NCBI GenBank assembly: GCA_014905825.1
Contig: JACGCN010000017.1
Location: 434,001-498,000, forward strand
Direction of reading: 5' to 3'
DNA from: Lyophyllum atratum
Taxonomy: Eukaryota; Basidiomycota; Agaricomycetes; Agaricales; Lyophyllaceae
DNA: 64,000 bases
A program made the position numbers and the translations under genes. Below the pieces are notes generated by a model. It was not told the origin of the DNA. It made no database searches and was given only the letters and a program-made list of their open reading frames with translations. How positions within the stretch are numbered: the first letter of the stretch is position 1; each line of letters starts with the position of its first letter. Positions 44,948 through 57,199 of this stretch are shown here, in pieces.

Positions 44948-45943
44948 GTGTCTTGCTTCAGGAATGATGCTCCGGATTGCTGGGAAGGAGGAAAGTGAGA
45001 TCCATGTTCAAGGATTGCAATGGTCATACATGCTGCCTAGCTTGAGCGCAATAGCCAGGACTCGGAGACGGCCAAGACAAGTCTGAGGTCAAAGTTCGAG
45101 TGATCGAAAGTGAACTGTGATGGCGATGTTTCCACGTGCTCTGACTAGAAAACGCGTGATCGCGTTGCGCGACGCGTTCATAAAATCCAACAAGCATGCT
45201 CCAAGGACCGCTGAGGAGATATGTCTTCATAAAATCAAGAATTGTAAGTACAGGCAAGTTATCTATATAATATACCACGCTGATCTTAGGCAAATCTTAG
45301 GCTCGGGCCCACTGTAATTAGGGAAGGCTGTTGGCAAACATAGCGACACAACCCCGATAACTCCGACGTTGATTCCGGCCCCCTTCAAGTCCTATTTTGA
45401 GTCCTATAGTCACATTGGGCCGGCACTTCATGCCAGGACTGCTCTTCCTCCCGAGCGGCTCATAAAACTGATGTACCTTTACTCACGCTGCCATGCGCCG
45501 GTACTCCTGCCTCCATAACGCTCCTGCATGCCGAGTATAACGACGCTTCCAACATACACAATCCCCGAAAGGTTATGGGGCACCTGATCACCCTGACCGC
45601 CATTCAGAGCCCAATTATGCTATTTGCATACAGAGAAGTTCTTGCAGAAGTTCTATCCCTACAATCCACGAGGAATGCAACGTGGTGTCTTGCCAGACCT
45701 GCGAAGCAAAACCCACAGGAACTCACGGTGACTTACAAATTGTTAAGCCATGTGCCGTTTCGTCGAGTAAACTTCACGGCATAGCATCATGGGACGACGA
45801 GGGCGCATGCTCTCATCCCTTCCCTTGACGAGAAATGGGCTACCAGACGCGCCTCTTTTCAATGCCGAGCAAAGTTGACCGCGTATTTAATCACCTCCCA
45901 CAGACGAAGTTGGGGTCGAAACGACGAAACGATCCTAGCCACA
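44948..45943. other. Intergenic, 1.0 kb, divergent promoters
   Basis: No gene is supported. It holds the upstream regions of the FolB gene (-) and of beta-glucosidase 2 (+). Confidence 0.4.
45884..45890 (+). promoter_or_regulatory. TATA-like element of beta-glucosidase 2
   Basis: TATTTAA lies 54 bp upstream of the ATG at 45944, a reasonable core-promoter distance in fungi. Confidence 0.35.
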
Positions 45944-48900
45944 ATGCTTTATCGCTCTCGTGGTCTTGCGGTCTTAGTGCTACTACCTCTGGCCGGAGGA
46001 ATCACGCCTTCGTCGTTCACCCCTGCAGCCTCGTCGATATCTATCCACGCAACCAGTGGGCCTGTGGCTTCAGCTAGCTCGATCACTCTGACAGCAGTGG
46101 AAAGCTCATTAGCATCATCTTTTTCGCAAGTTTCGTCGATAGGAATTGCCACTGTCCCATCCTCAGGCGTTTCGCAAACTTCTGCCTCTGATCTAGCATC
46201 TCCCTCTCAAGGCCCGATCGCTGGTATTTTTCCGGCTACAGATCCCAAGCACCCACCTTCAACTCAGGACTCTACTGTGGTCGTTCCTGACTTTGGCCCT
46301 GCATGGTCGGCAGCTTATGCCAAAGCCAAAGCGAAGGTACGTTGCGATGCCAATACCTAGCCTTTTGGACGAAATTACTGAGACCTGTTTAGATTTCAAG
46401 CTTCGCTCTTGATGAGCTTGTGAGCGTAACGACTGGAGTGCAATCGACTGGTTTCCAAGGGCGTTGCGTTGTGAGTATCGGTGTCTCGGTGGGATCAAAT
46501 AAACTTGGGTATATTGACTCTCTTCCAGGGAAATATCCCGTCTATTGAACCAGCCACAGGGCGCGGGTGGCCTGGATTGTGCTTAGAGGTGATAATTCCA
46601 TGATTTTGTTGGCGGCAAGCCCTATAACATTATCATCAGGACTCTCCGCTCGGTGTACGCCTCGCCGACTTTGTCACTGCGTTCCCTACTGGAATCAACG
46701 CCGCAGCAACGTATGTATCTCCGTTGAGCTGGTTTTTGGAGCTTAGCTTTTCGTAGATTTAATCGATCACTTATCCGACTTCGTGGTCTTTATATGGGGC
46801 TTGAGCATGTCGGGAAAGGGGTGAATGTTGCTCTCGGTCCCATGATGAATTTAGGGCGTGTTGCAGAAGGGGGAAGGAACTTCGAAGGGTTTGGTGAGGA
46901 CCCCTTCTTGGCTGGCGAGGGTGCGTGAAGCCTGCTTACGTCTATTGTACTCTCCTGACAACTAACTTCCAGCGGCCTATGAAACCATTCTTGGTATGCA
47001 GCAAGGAGGTGTTCAAGCATGCGCGAAACATTTCATAGACAAGTAAATCTGCCGTAGATCCTTCCAGGAGGGCTTGGCTGATTTTCATCTTATTATAGCG
47101 AACAGGAACATCTACGTACAAGCTCCTCCTCTAATGTTGACGACCGAACCCAGCACGAAGTCTATGCGCAACCTTTCTTACGTAGTGTCATGGCAGGCGT
47201 AACCAGCGTCATGTGCAGCTACAGTACGTGAAGAGAACTGCATCATCTGCACTAATCCTTCATTCGGACGATTAAGATCGTATCAACAACACCTATGCGT
47301 GTGAGAATGATAAGACTCTTAACGACATACTCAAGAGAGAGTTTGGATTCCAAGGATGTAAGCATCCCTGCTTACCGTTCGTCGACAAAGCTCACCAGAT
47401 TCCAGATGTGATGTCTGATTGGGGAGGGTAAGGCGCCCGTCGTACTTATAACCAGACATCGAGCTCAAGACAGCATAGCACACATTCGACACTTTCTGCG
47501 GTCGCAGGGCTGGATGTGCGTTACGCCTCCTGATTGTGCTGATCATCCTCACCAATTCCAACTTTAGATGACCATGCCGGGGAACGTCGGAAATGGACCT
47601 GGGTCATACTTTGGCGGCAATCTCACAACCTACGTGCAGAACCAAACCATTCCGGAGGACCGTGTCAAGGACATGGCCGTAAATGCTACAGCAACTTTCA
47701 TGATAATAACTTCTAACAACTCATTTTACTCCCTAGACACGTGTTTTGGCCGGCTGGTACTTCTTGAACCAAAATTCGCCATCCTTCCCTCCCATTAATT
47801 TCAATGGCAATCGGCCTGGCGACGAGGCGACGAATCAACATATCGATGTTCAAGATGATCATTATAAACTAGTCCGAGAAATGGGCGCTGCAAGTACGGT
47901 GCTATTGAAGAACGAGAGAGGAGCCCTGCCTCTAAAGCGTCCTAGAAGTATATTCTTAGCTGGCAGCGATGCCGGACCTGCGCGTGAAGCAGGCCCTAAC
48001 GCGTTCAGGGACCAGGGTGGAAATGATGGGATTTTAGCCATGGGAGGTGGAAGCGGGTATTTATCCTCCTATTCCATGTCGACATTCATTGATGCTGAGA
48101 TACGTTTTCTTAGGACAGCGGACTTCACCTACTTGATTTCGGTGAGTGAACATACTCTGCTTACCGTCGAAATCCTCTGATGCCAAATAGCCCTACGAAG
48201 CTCTTCAAGCGCGTGCGAGGAAGGATCGAACCTCCGTGACCTGGATCTTCGATGACTTCAATCTCCCAAGAGCAGCAAACATGGCGATTGGCAGATCCGC
48301 TGCCATCGTCTTCGTGAATTCAGATTCCAGCGAAGGCAGCGACCGGTTTGTATTTGCGCCTGGCACAAAGCACATATTCTGATTCCTCTATTAGGACGAA
48401 CTTGACCGCTTGGCATGGAGGAGACAACTTGATCCTCGCAGTCGCGGCTCAAAATAACAACACAATCGTCGTGGTACATAGCGTTGGGCAGCTGATCGTA
48501 GAGCCCTGGATCGATCATCCCAATGTCACTGCGGTAGGTTCTCATCGTCGTATATCCGCCTTACGCTCATTGGATTTATCATACAGGTCTTATGGGCAAG
48601 CGCTCCCGGCCAAGAAGCTGGTAATTCGATCACAGACGTGTTGTATGGAGACTGGAACCCATCAGGAAGGCTCCCTTACACAATCGCGAAGCGCATCGAA
48701 GATTACCCTGCTCAAGTCATCCTCGGCGGATCGCCAGCTGTACCTCTTCAGGTTCCATACACAGAAGGGTGGGTTTTCTGCGCAGGTATTATCGATGCCA
48801 CAGACTAATTGGTGGCATTTTCAGATTACTCATAGGTTACCGTGCCTTCGACGCTGTGAGTGCTTTTTGAAGATGGCCACCATCTCAGGTTTTGATACTG

Positions 48901-49510
48901 TTTGCGTAGCGAAACGTTACGCCGCGGTTTGAATTTGGATTCGGTCTCAGTTATACGCAGTTTGCATATAGTAACCTTCATATCTCGAGGATCGCTTCCT
49001 CGAGCTCTAAGCAGGGAGAGCTAGAGCAGAATTGGGAGGCAGGGAAGTCTAATCCGATTGGTTTTGGATCTTCTACCGCACTTTGGTGAGTCCAATTGCG
49101 AACTAAGGATAGATTATCTGACGCCAGAAATGTGTGTGAAGGCTGCACCGACCGGTGTTCGAAGTTACGTTTGACGTGAAGAACACGGGCCCTCTTGCTG
49201 GAGGAGAGGTATGTGGTCCCCCACATCCACCTGCAATGGCAGTACGACCTGACGCACGCACCCATAGATTCCCCAGCTTTACGTTCAAATGCCATCTTCT
49301 GCCGAGGAGCCACCTTCGATTTTAAAAGGCTTCTCTGATGTCCTTTTAAAGCCGGGTCAAACCAAGAGTGTAGTTATCAATCTTTCACGCCATTCTCTGT
49401 CGATTTGGGACGTCGCCGACCAAGGATGGCGCAAGCCAGAGGGGACGATAGGCATTGCAGTAGGCGCCAGCTCAAGGGACTTGAGGCTGCATGGGCATGT
49501 TCCGGCTTAG
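45944..49510 (+). CDS. GH3 beta-glucosidase, copy 2 (intact)
   Basis: The paralogue of the gene at 39920-43803 has the same exon plan and close protein similarity. Signal peptide [20 protein letters not shown], a Ser/Thr/Pro-rich linker of about 80 residues, then [64 protein letters not shown] (nucleophile Asp), GLDMTMPGN, HKH-region equivalents and a fibronectin-III-like end ([28 protein letters not shown]). Here the intron before the MSDW exon (47358-47405) ends in a normal AG. I saw no break in any exon. The function is extracellular hydrolysis of cellobiose and other beta-glucosides. No CBM1 precedes the linker. The stop at 49510 is 25 bp from the stop of the convergent SDR gene. Confidence 0.9.
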
Positions 49511-49535
49511 GAATAGGGTTTACCAATTGCTGTAT

Positions 49536-50730
49536 TCATATGTCTTGGGGGAGATTCAACAAGCGACCTTGTATAACATTAGAAATTACCGGCGTGTTGT
49601 AGTAGTATTCAAGAAAATTACCTTCCATTCCACCTGTGACCATGATTACCTGTCCCGAAACGTGCCCTGATACACGCGGGGACGACAAGACGACAATCTG
49701 ATTAGCGATGTCACTCGTCGATGCAAATTTCTTCAAAGGAGTTCTGTGATTATCGAGGGTCGTGAGGGAGCGTCAAAACTGTAGTGCAAGTGGATCATAC
49801 GTTGCCATCGCGCGATACACCACGTCTGGATCTTTCAATGCTTCTTCGGCCATAGGCTATGCAAATGCTGAGCGGTTTCCTGTAGAAAATTTGACAAATA
49901 ATAGTACCGTCTTCACCCATCCTGGTGCGATACAATTGACACGACCCTTCGACGCGATTTTGACGATTTCATTTTTGAGTGTTAGCGTTAGACCATACAT
50001 CATCGCTGGGATTATTTGCTGTGTGAATTTATGTGCCGCACGCGGAACAGGTCGCTCACCGCTTTTTGAAGCTGAATAATCCGCATGGCCCGCCTCCCCT
50101 GCGCTGAGATCAAAATTTGTCTAGGGTTTAGTGGCGCAAATCTTACCGAATTTGCCAGCAGTGCTTCCAATGAAGAGGATTGATGCATAGGCTTTCACGT
50201 CATCCGAAGCGCTCTGTAGACCCTTCAAGAATTCTCTCGAGACAAGAAAAGAGGACGTCAGGTTGATGTCCATGGTAGATTTCCACTGGTCGAGGGACAT
50301 CTGAACCACAGGCTGGTGCGTCGTGGGCCAAACACCGTGGTTGATAATGATAATTTGAACAGGTCCGAATGAAGAAGAAGCTTGAGAGAACAGTTTTGCT
50401 ACGTCGCCTTCTACAGACAGATCGGCTTGGAAGGCCTGCACTTGACCAGAACTGTATCGCGAAACCAGAGGCTGCAAGGTCTTGTAATTTGAGTTATAAT
50501 GGGCTGTAACCTTCGCTCCTTGTTCTGCAATTGTATAGGTGAGATCGAAGAAGTATCACAGGCGCAGGGAGCAATGTAATTTACGCAGGAATACATCCAC
50601 AGTTTCAAGCCCGATACCTCCGCTGGCCCCTGGGGTGACGTTGATGCGATGATCATCAGATGCCTTCAGGAAATATTCAAAGACACGTACCGGTGACGAG
50701 AACATGAACGTTTCGTAGGTCAAGATCCAT
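49536..50730 (-). CDS. Short-chain dehydrogenase/reductase (classical SDR)
   Basis: About 285 residues from at least seven exons. The start at 50730 gives MDLDLRNVHVLVTG, an intron (50690-50630), then ASGGIGLETVDVF, so the NAD(P)-binding motif is TGASGGIG. Further on come FQADLSVEGDVAKLF, IIINHGVWPTTHQP (NHG in place of NAG), MDINLTSSFLVSREF, ILFIGSTAGKFG with the catalytic Ser, then ADYSASKS (the YxxxK pair) and VNCIAPGWVKT. The C-terminus splices to VTGGMEGRLLNLPQDI. The spacing YSASKS fits classical SDRs; the specificity cannot be read. It is a probable cytosolic reductase, perhaps 3-oxoacyl-ACP reductase-like. Six short introns all have GT-AG borders. The gene is tail to tail with beta-glucosidase 2. 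Confidence 0.85.
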
Positions 50731-50937
50731 TAAGAATGAGGGACGAATTACTAGTAGTAGAAGCCAAATCTTTTATCTTTCAAATGATAAGATCGTCGTA
50801 GGTCGGGATTACGGTCCGAATGCCGGATTAGGTATGTAACATCATCCTTGTCACTTGTCAAGCACGGCTGCCAATATTATTACTAAAGCGCCAATTGAAG
50901 CGCTCAGGAAGGACTGATATGGTGTCCTGTCCAATCT

Positions 50938-51374
50938 CTAAGGTAGACGACATCCATACCCGTCCAACGTCACGTGCTCGCCCAAATTGGTCCTCACATA
51001 CAAGATCTGACTGAAAGTCCTCTCTGAGGCACATTTTGTTTAATCGAATACGGTCATCTTAGGGAAATAGCATGGGCAAGGAAATCGTGATACTTGGATC
51101 TGAGAAATCTTCTGAGGAAAAAAAGTAGATCGCAAAAAACTGATGCGACACCTCAGACCTTGATTGTAATCGATATTTCACGATAGGCTCAGTCAATTTT
51201 TGGTTAGTCTTTATATCCTTTGTAAGATCATATCCTATACTATATACCTCTAATATGACCGTCTTACTTCCTCGGATTTCAAGTGTAGCCTTCCTCGATG
51301 CTCGAATCTTCACGCTGGTTCCCGATTAAGAACACCACGTGACGTTGGACGGGTATGGATGTCGTCTACCTTAG
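50938..51374. mobile_element. MITE-like element, 437 bp, perfect 39-bp TIRs
   Basis: Bases 50938-50976 (CTAAGGTAGACGACATCCAT...) are the exact reverse complement of 51336-51374. The enclosed 359 bp is AT-rich and has no coding capacity. A TA dinucleotide sits at both outer ends (50939-50940 and 51372-51373), as expected for a Tc1/mariner- or similar TA-target element, with the inverted repeats then starting AGGTAGACG. Perfect repeats suggest a young insertion. It lies in the 950-bp gap between the SDR gene and the NLR gene. Nothing else was found in that gap apart from their promoters. Confidence 0.8.
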
Positions 51375-51680
51375 GACTCACAGAGACTAGGCCAAGGCAT
51401 CTCAACCTTGAATTCGCTCCACCGTAATTCTAACATGCAATATTCCTGTGGTGGTGAGTGACGAAATTCATACGCGTCCCGCGGCACTGAATACAGAATT
51501 TTATTCCTCATTAGCGCTCTAATCGATATAAATGGACAGTACGCTCTGTGGCCGTAGCGCACATAGTACGGCCTCTGCTGTCATTTCGGTACCAATGCGG
51601 TAACATCACCTAACCACCCTCGCGAGCCGGAAGTCAGGAAAGTGACAGACGAATGACAACTCAGCTTGTCCTCGCACCAT

Positions 51681-54600
51681 ATGGATCCAGTCTCTATAAT
51701 CACCGCCATTCCACAGCTTATCGCACAAGCAAAAGCCGTCTATGACTTTGTACAAAAGTTTCGCAAAGCCGGTGACTCCTGTTCAAAACTCATGACGGAA
51801 TTGGATCTCCTCGCGAAGACACTCATCGATCTACAAGCTCTTATCGGCAAAATAGAAAACTCTCGCTCACCTCAGGGTGACAGTCTCTTACAGCTGAGAA
51901 ACCACGTAAACGAATGCTCGGGAACTTTGGATGCCGTGCGATCGAAATTTGGCAAAAGCAGATTAAAAAATGTCTGGAAGCAGGCTCTCTGGGCCGCGAA
52001 AGATGAGGCGGAGGTCGGCGAGCTGCAGCTCAAACTCGAGAGGCAACGGTCATCCTTTCTTGCGATCGTCCAGGTGTACACAGCGTGCGTCGACTGTCTT
52101 TCGACTTTGCTCGCCACATGATTGAACTCGCTGCTAGATCGAAGGTTACTGATAACGGGAATGCCATCGGAGACATCCGTCTGGAGCAACAAAGGATCGA
52201 GAAAGAGAAAGCTACCCACAATCAAAGTATGTTGCCGGAGATATATTGTTGCGAATCCATCAGTAATATGTCGATGCAGAGGATACTATCAAATCTACCG
52301 TCAAATGGTTGGCACCAGTCGACCAAAACCCTAGGTACAAGGCATTAAGAAATAGTGGCAAGTTGGTACTTGCGAATGGATCGCCCGTGACGGGCTCCTT
52401 GAGCCATGGCTCTCTTCTCCCGGATCGTCTCTGTGGCTTTACGGTATTTGTAAGTTCTGGACATTGCTTATATACATTCCACTAACGTAGACCTGAAGCG
52501 GGAAGCGGGAAAAGTGTTCTCGCGTACGCCTACTTTCTTCTGGCTATGGGACGATATAACTTCATCTAACATGAATGACAGGTCCTCGGTGATTGACTAC
52601 CTGTGGAGGCGTAAATCATCGGAGGAAATCACGCTATTTCATTTTTGCGACTTTTCCAATAGCGAAAGCACGGATCCCATCAATGTTCTGCGCACACTTC
52701 TCGCTCAACTGCTGAAGCACTGCGAGGGCTCCGACTCCAGCGATATATTGGAGGACTTATCAGGCAAACAGTCCCGTGGAGAGAGTCCCCCCTCGATTCT
52801 AGACGACCTCGTGGACCTGCTGCGCCGGGCGTGCGCGACATCTCATTGGCGCCGAGTGTTCGTCGTGATTGATGCTTTGGATGAATGTAGCCGCGATGAG
52901 AGAGAGGATTTGCTCGGCGAGCTCGTGCAATTGGCTCCACGAAGTGATCGTATCTCCCTATTTGTCACTAGCCGAAGGGAGCAAGACATCGTTGAAATTT
53001 TCGGCAACGGTGTAAATATGGCAGAGATCGCTCTCACAGACCATCAAGGAAGTATGCACCATGATATCGCACGCCACGTATCCGTCCAGCTCGAGAAACG
53101 AAAGAGACTTCAGGCTCTGCCTGAGCATGTGAAGGACAAGATAAAGAACACTCTTCTAGACAGGGCAGACGGCATGTACGTTACCTTCTTGTGTTCTCAG
53201 TGACTTTCAGTTCGCGCTGACAGTTTATCAGGTTCCGATGGGTTGATCTACAACTAGAACTCCTAAGAAATCATGTGTTGCTGAAGGACATCGATAGCAC
53301 ACTTCAAAATCTGCCGAAGGGTTTATCTGAGACCTACATAAGAATGCTTCCCCAGGATGAAACTAGTGGAGCAAACGTGGCTCAGCGGAGTCTGCGATGG
53401 CTGGTCGGTGCAGGTCATCCTTTACTTCTCTCACAACTCGCCGAAGCCATTATGGTGGAGGCTGGTTCTCGGCAACTCAATGCCGATTTCGAACTGCCAA
53501 GGGAGGAATATATACTAGAGTGCTGCAGCGCACTGGTATGGTACGACAATGAGGAAGGCACAGTGTCGATTTCACATAACTCCGTTCAGGTAATTGATTT
53601 TTTGATTCAAAAGAGACACTACTTATCACTTTCGCCACCTTCTAGGAGTTTCTATTTTCAACGGATCTCAAGAAGGCTACCGAACATGGTGGTTATTACA
53701 TGAATACCTTCGAACATCTTCACAAAAGTCTAGCTACATTGACGTTTTCCTATCTTCTACTGGACGACTTTTCTTCAGGCCCTTGTTCCTCAGCAGAAGA
53801 ACTAGAGTCACGTCTAGCGGCACATCCATTTATCACATATGCAGCAGATTCGTGGATTAACCATGTTTCTGCAGTCAAGGACCAGGATGACCATTTTTTC
53901 ACCCAGCTACATGACTTTGTCTTCAACAGCTCTCATCTTGCCTCTCATCAAAGTCGTCGTCAGTTCTCCGGTTTTTCGGAGGGAGAAGGAATGAAATTGG
54001 GTGTGTGGCCGGGAACGAGGGGTCGATCGTTGGAATCTTACAAGGGCACTACTTTGGATGTGGAGGTCAATCGAATTTTGACCCCGCTCCTTCGCTCGGG
54101 GCCTGTCTGGCTCGTGCAGCGTTTGACAGAAATGTATCCTCACCTGAAAGATCGTGCCTACTTCTATTGCGGAACACCGCTCATGATCGCGACACTCGAA
54201 AACAACCTGGCAATGATCAAGATGCTCCTGGACGCGGGTGCTGATGTCAACAAAGCTGCGATGCATTACAGGCTTAACCATCTCCTGTTCCCTCCGATCT
54301 ACCTCGCAATTACGTGCGGCACCGACGTTAACGCAGTTGATATGATGCTGCAGTGCGGTGCGCACGTCGTGTACTCGAGGCCCCACGGCGATGAGTACAG
54401 CCTCATCCACTGCGCAGCACAATCCGGGCGTGCTGACGTCCTCCGCCTGCTCATTGACCATGGTGAGGAGGTCAACACAATGGATAGGAGTGGGATGACG
54501 CCGCTGCATCACGCCCTCAGGGCCAGGTCGTTCGCTGCCGTCGAGATTTTGGTAGAATCAGGATGTGATGTAAATGCTAAGCAGTATTCAGGCCTCGCAC

Positions 54601-55387
54601 CGCTTCACATGGCTTTGGACCAGCGCTCCGACGATATAGTCCAGGTTCTACTCAACCATGGTGCTTCCCCAGACGAGTGTGGCTACCTCGATGTTACCCA
54701 TCTTGAGTGGGCGGTTTCCAAACCGTGGTATGCCCAAGTCCGTGCCGGGATAGAATCCGATGCCGGCCACATAAAATCCCGCAGGACCAAGGAGGATGTG
54801 TTGCAGGTGTCTCTCCTACTCCAGGACCGCTTTTGTGTACCCATCAGCATTGTTCGCATCATTTTCGATCACGCAGAATACTGGATGGTGCTCTCCGCTC
54901 GATGTGAGGAGGCCATCGTCGTCGAAGAAGGCTCGGAAGAAACTGCCTATGTCTCCACGGAGCCAATCGAATCGACACAAGATTCCCCTGTACGCAGAAT
55001 TATCTTTACAACAGTCTCGCATGACCAAGGTCCGTTCACGCGTGTCCTGCAACTCTGAGTTCTGATTGATAAGAGACGACTTCAGGCTGGAGCACCAGCA
55101 ACACAGAGTGGCAAGGCACGTACACCCACTCATACACCTGGTTCGAAGCAGGAACATCTGCTCCATCAGTCGCACGCCGCGAAATCCAACGCAATGTACA
55201 TGCAAATCCCGACAGTCGCTCGCACACCAACATATGGGAACCGAGAGATCCCACACCTGGTTTAAATGCTTGGCTGACGGGCATTCGGTGCGGTGACACC
55301 CTATCAGTGTATCCCAAGGCAATGTGTAGTGGTTGGATGAATTATGTCCAGAGTGTTGAGATCGTTTTGTATATCGCGTTTGTGTAG
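51681..55387 (+). CDS. NLR-like STAND protein: helical N-domain, NACHT, ankyrin repeats
   Basis: About 1,100 residues. The helical N-terminal domain (MDPVSIITAIPQLIAQAKAV ...) is of the fungal STAND signalling type. Then come STVKWLAPVD, a NACHT NTPase with P-loop LYGISGSGKSVLASS and Walker B VFVVIDALDEC, a winged-helix part (ADGMFRWVDLQLELLR, LRWLVGAGHPLLLSQLAEAI), about five ankyrin repeats (GTPLMIATLENN, MTPLHHALRARS, LAPLHMALDQRS) and a C-terminal module with FTTVSHDQG|WSTSNTEWQG, split by an intron. The stop is at 55385-55387. Such proteins act in non-self recognition and cell death in fungi. Splices used include GT 51-kb exons ending at CAGGT (about 52075) and the acceptor CTGAAG before CGGGAAGC that restores GISGSGKS. 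Between RYKALRN and QVGTCEWIARDGLLEPW (about 52350-52365) the frame shifts by one base with no usable intron, so the gene may be broken or the sequence may have an error there. Confidence 0.8.
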
Positions 55388-56329
55388 AAATATCTTGGCC
55401 GTTTAGGCTCCGCGCTGTGCAGTACGGCAGAAAGGTCCGCCTGGAGTCCGAGTTGGAGGTGCAAATAATAATTATATTGGACGCGACGCGACGCAGTCGT
55501 GACTCGTGGTCTCGTGGAAGGTTTATTTCAAGTCCCGACTCCCCTGTTCTTCAAGAATCAATACTGACGTATCTTCTCTTGACTGGTGTAAATCTTAACC
55601 CCCGCGCAGATCGTGATGCCCCTACCCCTTGACCTGGGTATTTCGATCGTACTGCAGCCACCTGACTTCCGAAATCCAGCCTTGTTCGGATTACGATCTG
55701 CGAAAGGATTCGGCGTGCGCGACTATCGGACGAGTTCTTACAAGTTCGCACAGGACACGCAGATACTGGACGACATGCCACGCTCTCTGTGTTCATTTGG
55801 AGCTTGTACGATCCATCCTTCTGGCATTGTCGGCTCTGCGTCTTTCAAGAAGGCTAAGCTGTGACCAAGTGTCTACTTGTCGCTTTGATAGGGCAAAAGT
55901 ATAAGCCCACGTACCCGAGTATTGCCACCCACTTTGTATCATCATCAGCATTCGGACATTGGGATTGATCAAACTGCCATGGGCATACGGGGCCCCTGGA
56001 CAGCTAGGAACATTCGACATCATACGACCTCGTACATGTACAGGGTGACTGTGAAATGCCACGGTCTTTTCGCAAGAAGAATCAGCATCTGACTATTTGG
56101 AATTCTCATCGTTCTATTCGAGGAGAGACGAGGCTATCATGATCACGCCTAATGATGGATTATTAACCGTTCCCTGGGTGCAGACCGAGCCATTTAACAT
56201 CATACTCTGGCATGAGCTTTTCTACCTCTTTGCCGACTCCCAACACTCAAGGTGGGCGACGATTCTACTGCACTGTGGCCTTGCAGTATATTCACACTTT
56301 CTCCAGGTGTTTAGAGCGATAAAACCAAC
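55388..56329. other. Intergenic, 0.94 kb
   Basis: No gene is supported; ORFs below 100 codons overlap in several frames without motifs. It holds the NLR 3' region and the promoter of MBL copy 2. Confidence 0.4.
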
Positions 56330-57199
56330 ATGTCACTTCCTCCCCCGAGTGCCGACCAGGCATACTGCGACGTTTCTGCGCTTGAAGCAGGAATGATTGA
56401 GCTAACGTGGACTGGGTTCACTACCAGTGCCACCCCAGGCACCGCCGAGTGGGTGCCCTCACTCTCATTCCTCCTGCAGCACTCGACCAACCACAAAAGA
56501 TTCGTCTTTGACCTCGGCATCCGTAAGGATTGGGAGAACTTCCCACCGAATGTCTTGGAAATGGTCAAGAAGAGCTTCCCACTAGATATCCCCCAGGACG
56601 TTGTGGACTCCCTTGCAAAGGGCGGCACATCGCCTTCCGATATCTCCACCGTCTGTCTCTCCCACATCCATTTCGACCACGTGGGAGATCCCACGAAATT
56701 TCCAGACAGTTCCTTCGTTGTTGGAGATGGCGCCAAAAGTGTTCACAGTGCTACACCCCTCGCCGTATTCGAGCTCCCCTCCACACGCACCACGTACCTC
56801 TCGCCAGCAGAGTGGCAGCCCTTGGGGCCATTTCCCCGCGCTTTTGACTTCTACGGTGATGGCAGTCTATACATCGTCAACGCAGCTGGTCATCTTCCTG
56901 GGCACATCAATGTGCTCGCCCGCACGTCTGCCGACGGCGCTTGGATTTACCTCGCCGGCGACAGTGCGCATCACTGGGACCTTATTACCGGGAAAGGGAA
57001 CATCGCCGTCAACAGGAACGTGGAAGGCTTTTCCAGATGTGCTCATCTCGATCCGGAGGCGGCAGAGAAGCACATTATCTGCATCAGGAAGTTGACTGAG
57101 ATACCACGCGCCAGGGTACTCCTGGCACATGATGGGCCGTGGTACAAGGAGAATAAGGGAGGGCCCGCCTTTTGGCCAGGAAAGATACCTTCGTTGTAA
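56330..57199 (+). CDS. Metallo-beta-lactamase-fold hydrolase (lactonase-like), copy 2
   Basis: Single-exon gene of 289 residues, start MSLPPPSADQAYCDVSALEA, paralogous along its whole length to the gene at 30502-31374. Metal ligands are kept: HIHFDH in LSHIHFDHVGD, His in AGHLPGHINVLA, Asp in GDSAHHWDL, and a late His in LLAHDGPWY. Compared with copy 1 it has a clearly different stretch after the metal motif and a somewhat longer loop after GDSAHHW (GKGNIAVNRNVEGFSRCAHL). The two copies are 25 kb apart in the same orientation, with diverged flanks, so the duplication is not recent. Substrate unknown, lactone-type esters most likely. Confidence 0.85.
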   Translation: MSLPPPSADQAYCDVSALEAGMIELTWTGFTTSATPGTAEWVPSLSFLLQHSTNHKRFVFDLGIRKDWENFPPNVLEMVKKSFPLDIPQDVVDSLAKGGTSPSDISTVCLSHIHFDHVGDPTKFPDSSFVVGDGAKSVHSATPLAVFELPSTRTTYLSPAEWQPLGPFPRAFDFYGDGSLYIVNAAGHLPGHINVLARTSADGAWIYLAGDSAHHWDLITGKGNIAVNRNVEGFSRCAHLDPEAAEKHIICIRKLTEIPRARVLLAHDGPWYKENKGGPAFWPGKIPSL

